A stretch of 31,109 nucleotides of DNA, from NCBI GenBank assembly GCA_910587555.1, contig CAJULV010000050.1, positions 1-31,109 of the forward strand, in the 5' to 3' direction. Below, one piece after another: positions 30,053 through 31,109 of this stretch (position 1 is the stretch's first letter; every line of letters begins with the position of its first letter). The DNA comes from an uncultured Acetatifactor sp. Lineage in GTDB: Bacteria; Bacillota; Clostridia; Lachnospirales; Lachnospiraceae. A model generated the notes under the pieces. That model did no database searches. It had not been told where the DNA came from and saw nothing but the letters and a program-made list of their open reading frames with translations. Both the position numbers and the translations under genes were made by a program.

Positions 30053-30949
30053 TTACCACAAGCTGTTTTCACTGACCTTGCGGCTAAGCCAGTTTGCACC
30101 GTACAGGAATATCAGGCCCACCACAGACTGGAACATCCCCACCGCAGACGCATAGCTGTAATCCGCTCCCTGCATACCCCGCCGATAAACGTATGTGCCG
30201 ATCACATCCGCAGTGGAATACGTAGATCCATTATAGAGAAGCAATACTTTCTCCACACCCACATTCAGTATCCCGCCGATGGCCATAATCAACATGATGC
30301 ATATCGTGGGCGCAATACAGGGCAGCGTTATATAAAGTATTTTGCCCAACCGTCCCGCGCCGTCTATTGTGGCCGATTCATACAAATCCCCGGATACGCC
30401 GCTGATCGCCGCAATGTATATAATAGAATTCCACCCGATATTCTGCCATATCCCGGACCCGATAAATATCGTGCGGAAGTACTCCGGTTTCATCATAAAC
30501 TGTATTCTGTCCATCCCGAGGGCAACCATAATATGGTTCACCAGGCCGTCGCTGGCAAGAAGATTCACTACCATTCCGCATACCACCACCGTGGATATGA
30601 AATGCGGCAAATAAGTAATAGACTGCACTACCCGTTTTACTTTTTCATTCCGCAATTCATTGAGCAGCAATGCCAGTATGATAGGTGCGGGAAATGCAAA
30701 AAGCAGGCTGTACACATTTAGAAGCAGCGTATTGGGCAACAGTGTTTTGTAAAAGTAAGGATCCGTGAGAAATTTTTTAAAGTTTTCAAAACCAACCCAT
30801 TCACCGCCGTATATATTTTTCTGAAACGCAATATTCAGTCCATACATCGGCCAATAACAAAAGACCACATAATACAATACAGGCAGCAACAGCATTAGCA
30901 GCAGAGATTTTTGACGCTTTATTTTCTTTCTCACTCTTTCTAATTGCAT
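30053..30949 (-). CDS. Sugar ABC transporter permease (LplB/UgpA-type)
   Basis: A 298-residue permease counted from ATG 30949, which has GAGGAG eight bases upstream; a GTG three codons earlier overlaps that ribosome site. It opens with a basic segment and a membrane span (LLLMLLLPVLYYVVFCYWP), has the LplB-type GLNIAFQKNIYGGEWVGFENF loop and an EAA loop (YESATIDGAGRLGKILYITLP). Together with the second permease it forms the channel for the sugar delivered by the lipoprotein. First gene of the operon in the window. Confidence 0.93.
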   Translation of the reverse strand: MQLERVRKKIKRQKSLLLMLLLPVLYYVVFCYWPMYGLNIAFQKNIYGGEWVGFENFKKFLTDPYFYKTLLPNTLLLNVYSLLFAFPAPIILALLLNELRNEKVKRVVQSITYLPHFISTVVVCGMVVNLLASDGLVNHIMVALGMDRIQFMMKPEYFRTIFIGSGIWQNIGWNSIIYIAAISGVSGDLYESATIDGAGRLGKILYITLPCIAPTICIMLIMAIGGILNVGVEKVLLLYNGSTYSTADVIGTYVYRRGMQGADYSYASAVGMFQSVVGLIFLYGANWLSRKVSENSLW

Positions 30950-30967
30950 AATTTTCACTCCTCTTAT

Positions 30968-31041
30968 TTATTCTTTGATTTTTGTTCTTTCATATTCTTT
31001 CATTTTTTGTTCTTTCATTTCTGTTCTTTCATTTTTTTCAT
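30968..31041 (-). promoter_or_regulatory. Repetitive permease leader with two overlapping micro-frames
   Basis: The minus-strand leader contains four copies of ATGAAAGAA-like sequence. They make two tiny frames: one of 8 codons (31041-31015) and one of 16 codons (31018-30968), joined by an ATGA overlap and ending just before the permease ribosome site. Neither has a ribosome site, so translation is uncertain. The region is very A/T-rich. Confidence 0.35.
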
Positions 31042-31109
31042 AAATATTCTATATTTATCAAAATGTTCTTTATTAGAGAACTCTGTTCTTCAATTAGTTT
31101 TTAAAAAAA

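Overview
The window looks like a chromosomal segment of a gut-type Clostridia, most likely Lachnospiraceae. This rests on family resemblance (DUF1700, DUF6171, a holin-like 26-aa toxin, a SipW-type peptidase with TasA-like secreted proteins, class C sortases with LPSTG pilins, a CUT1 sugar ABC operon). No marker gene in the window fixes the genus.

Region A (1-3540, + strand genes) is the end of an integrated element next to tRNA-Pro(UGG). It holds a headless S24 repressor, a zinc-ribbon/DUF3862 membrane protein, a type III toxin-antitoxin module (TenpIN-like), a type I toxin-antitoxin module, a second small minus-strand RNA candidate, and a tyrosine integrase. Both antitoxins are RNAs whose promoters, hairpins and terminators can be read directly. 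The type III RNA has two 51-nt units with different stems but the same loop and the same loop-to-tail pseudoknot pairing. The type I toxin has its Shine-Dalgarno sequence buried in a hairpin and a convergent antisense RNA over its 3' end.

Region B (3652-20782, all minus) is a surface-fibre locus. In transcription order it encodes a coiled-coil protein, signal peptidase I (Ser/Lys), a giant LPSTG adhesin with nine His/Cys motifs, an LPSTG major pilin, two class C sortases, a pilin-like subunit without a sorting signal, two TasA-like proteins, a two-part MucBP protein with an internal signal peptide, and a SipW-type signal peptidase (Ser/His). A BTAD regulator with a degenerate GGDEF-like tail and an unrecognised small protein close the block. 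The locus combines a sortase-built pilus with a SipW/TasA-type system. The spacers between its high-copy and low-copy genes contain strong RNA structures.

Region C (20786-24820) is housekeeping, on the minus strand: a YfcE-like phosphodiesterase, RdgB, a THUMP rRNA methyltransferase, an Asn/Gln-rich small protein, DUF1700 and DUF6171 proteins.

Region D starts at tRNA-Arg(ACG) (24946, + strand, consensus promoter), followed by a non-coding stretch with 11-bp tandem repeats that may be an integration scar. Beyond it, on the minus strand, lie a fused sialidase-fold/DapA-family aldolase protein and a CUT1 sugar transporter (binding protein and two permeases) running to the window edge.
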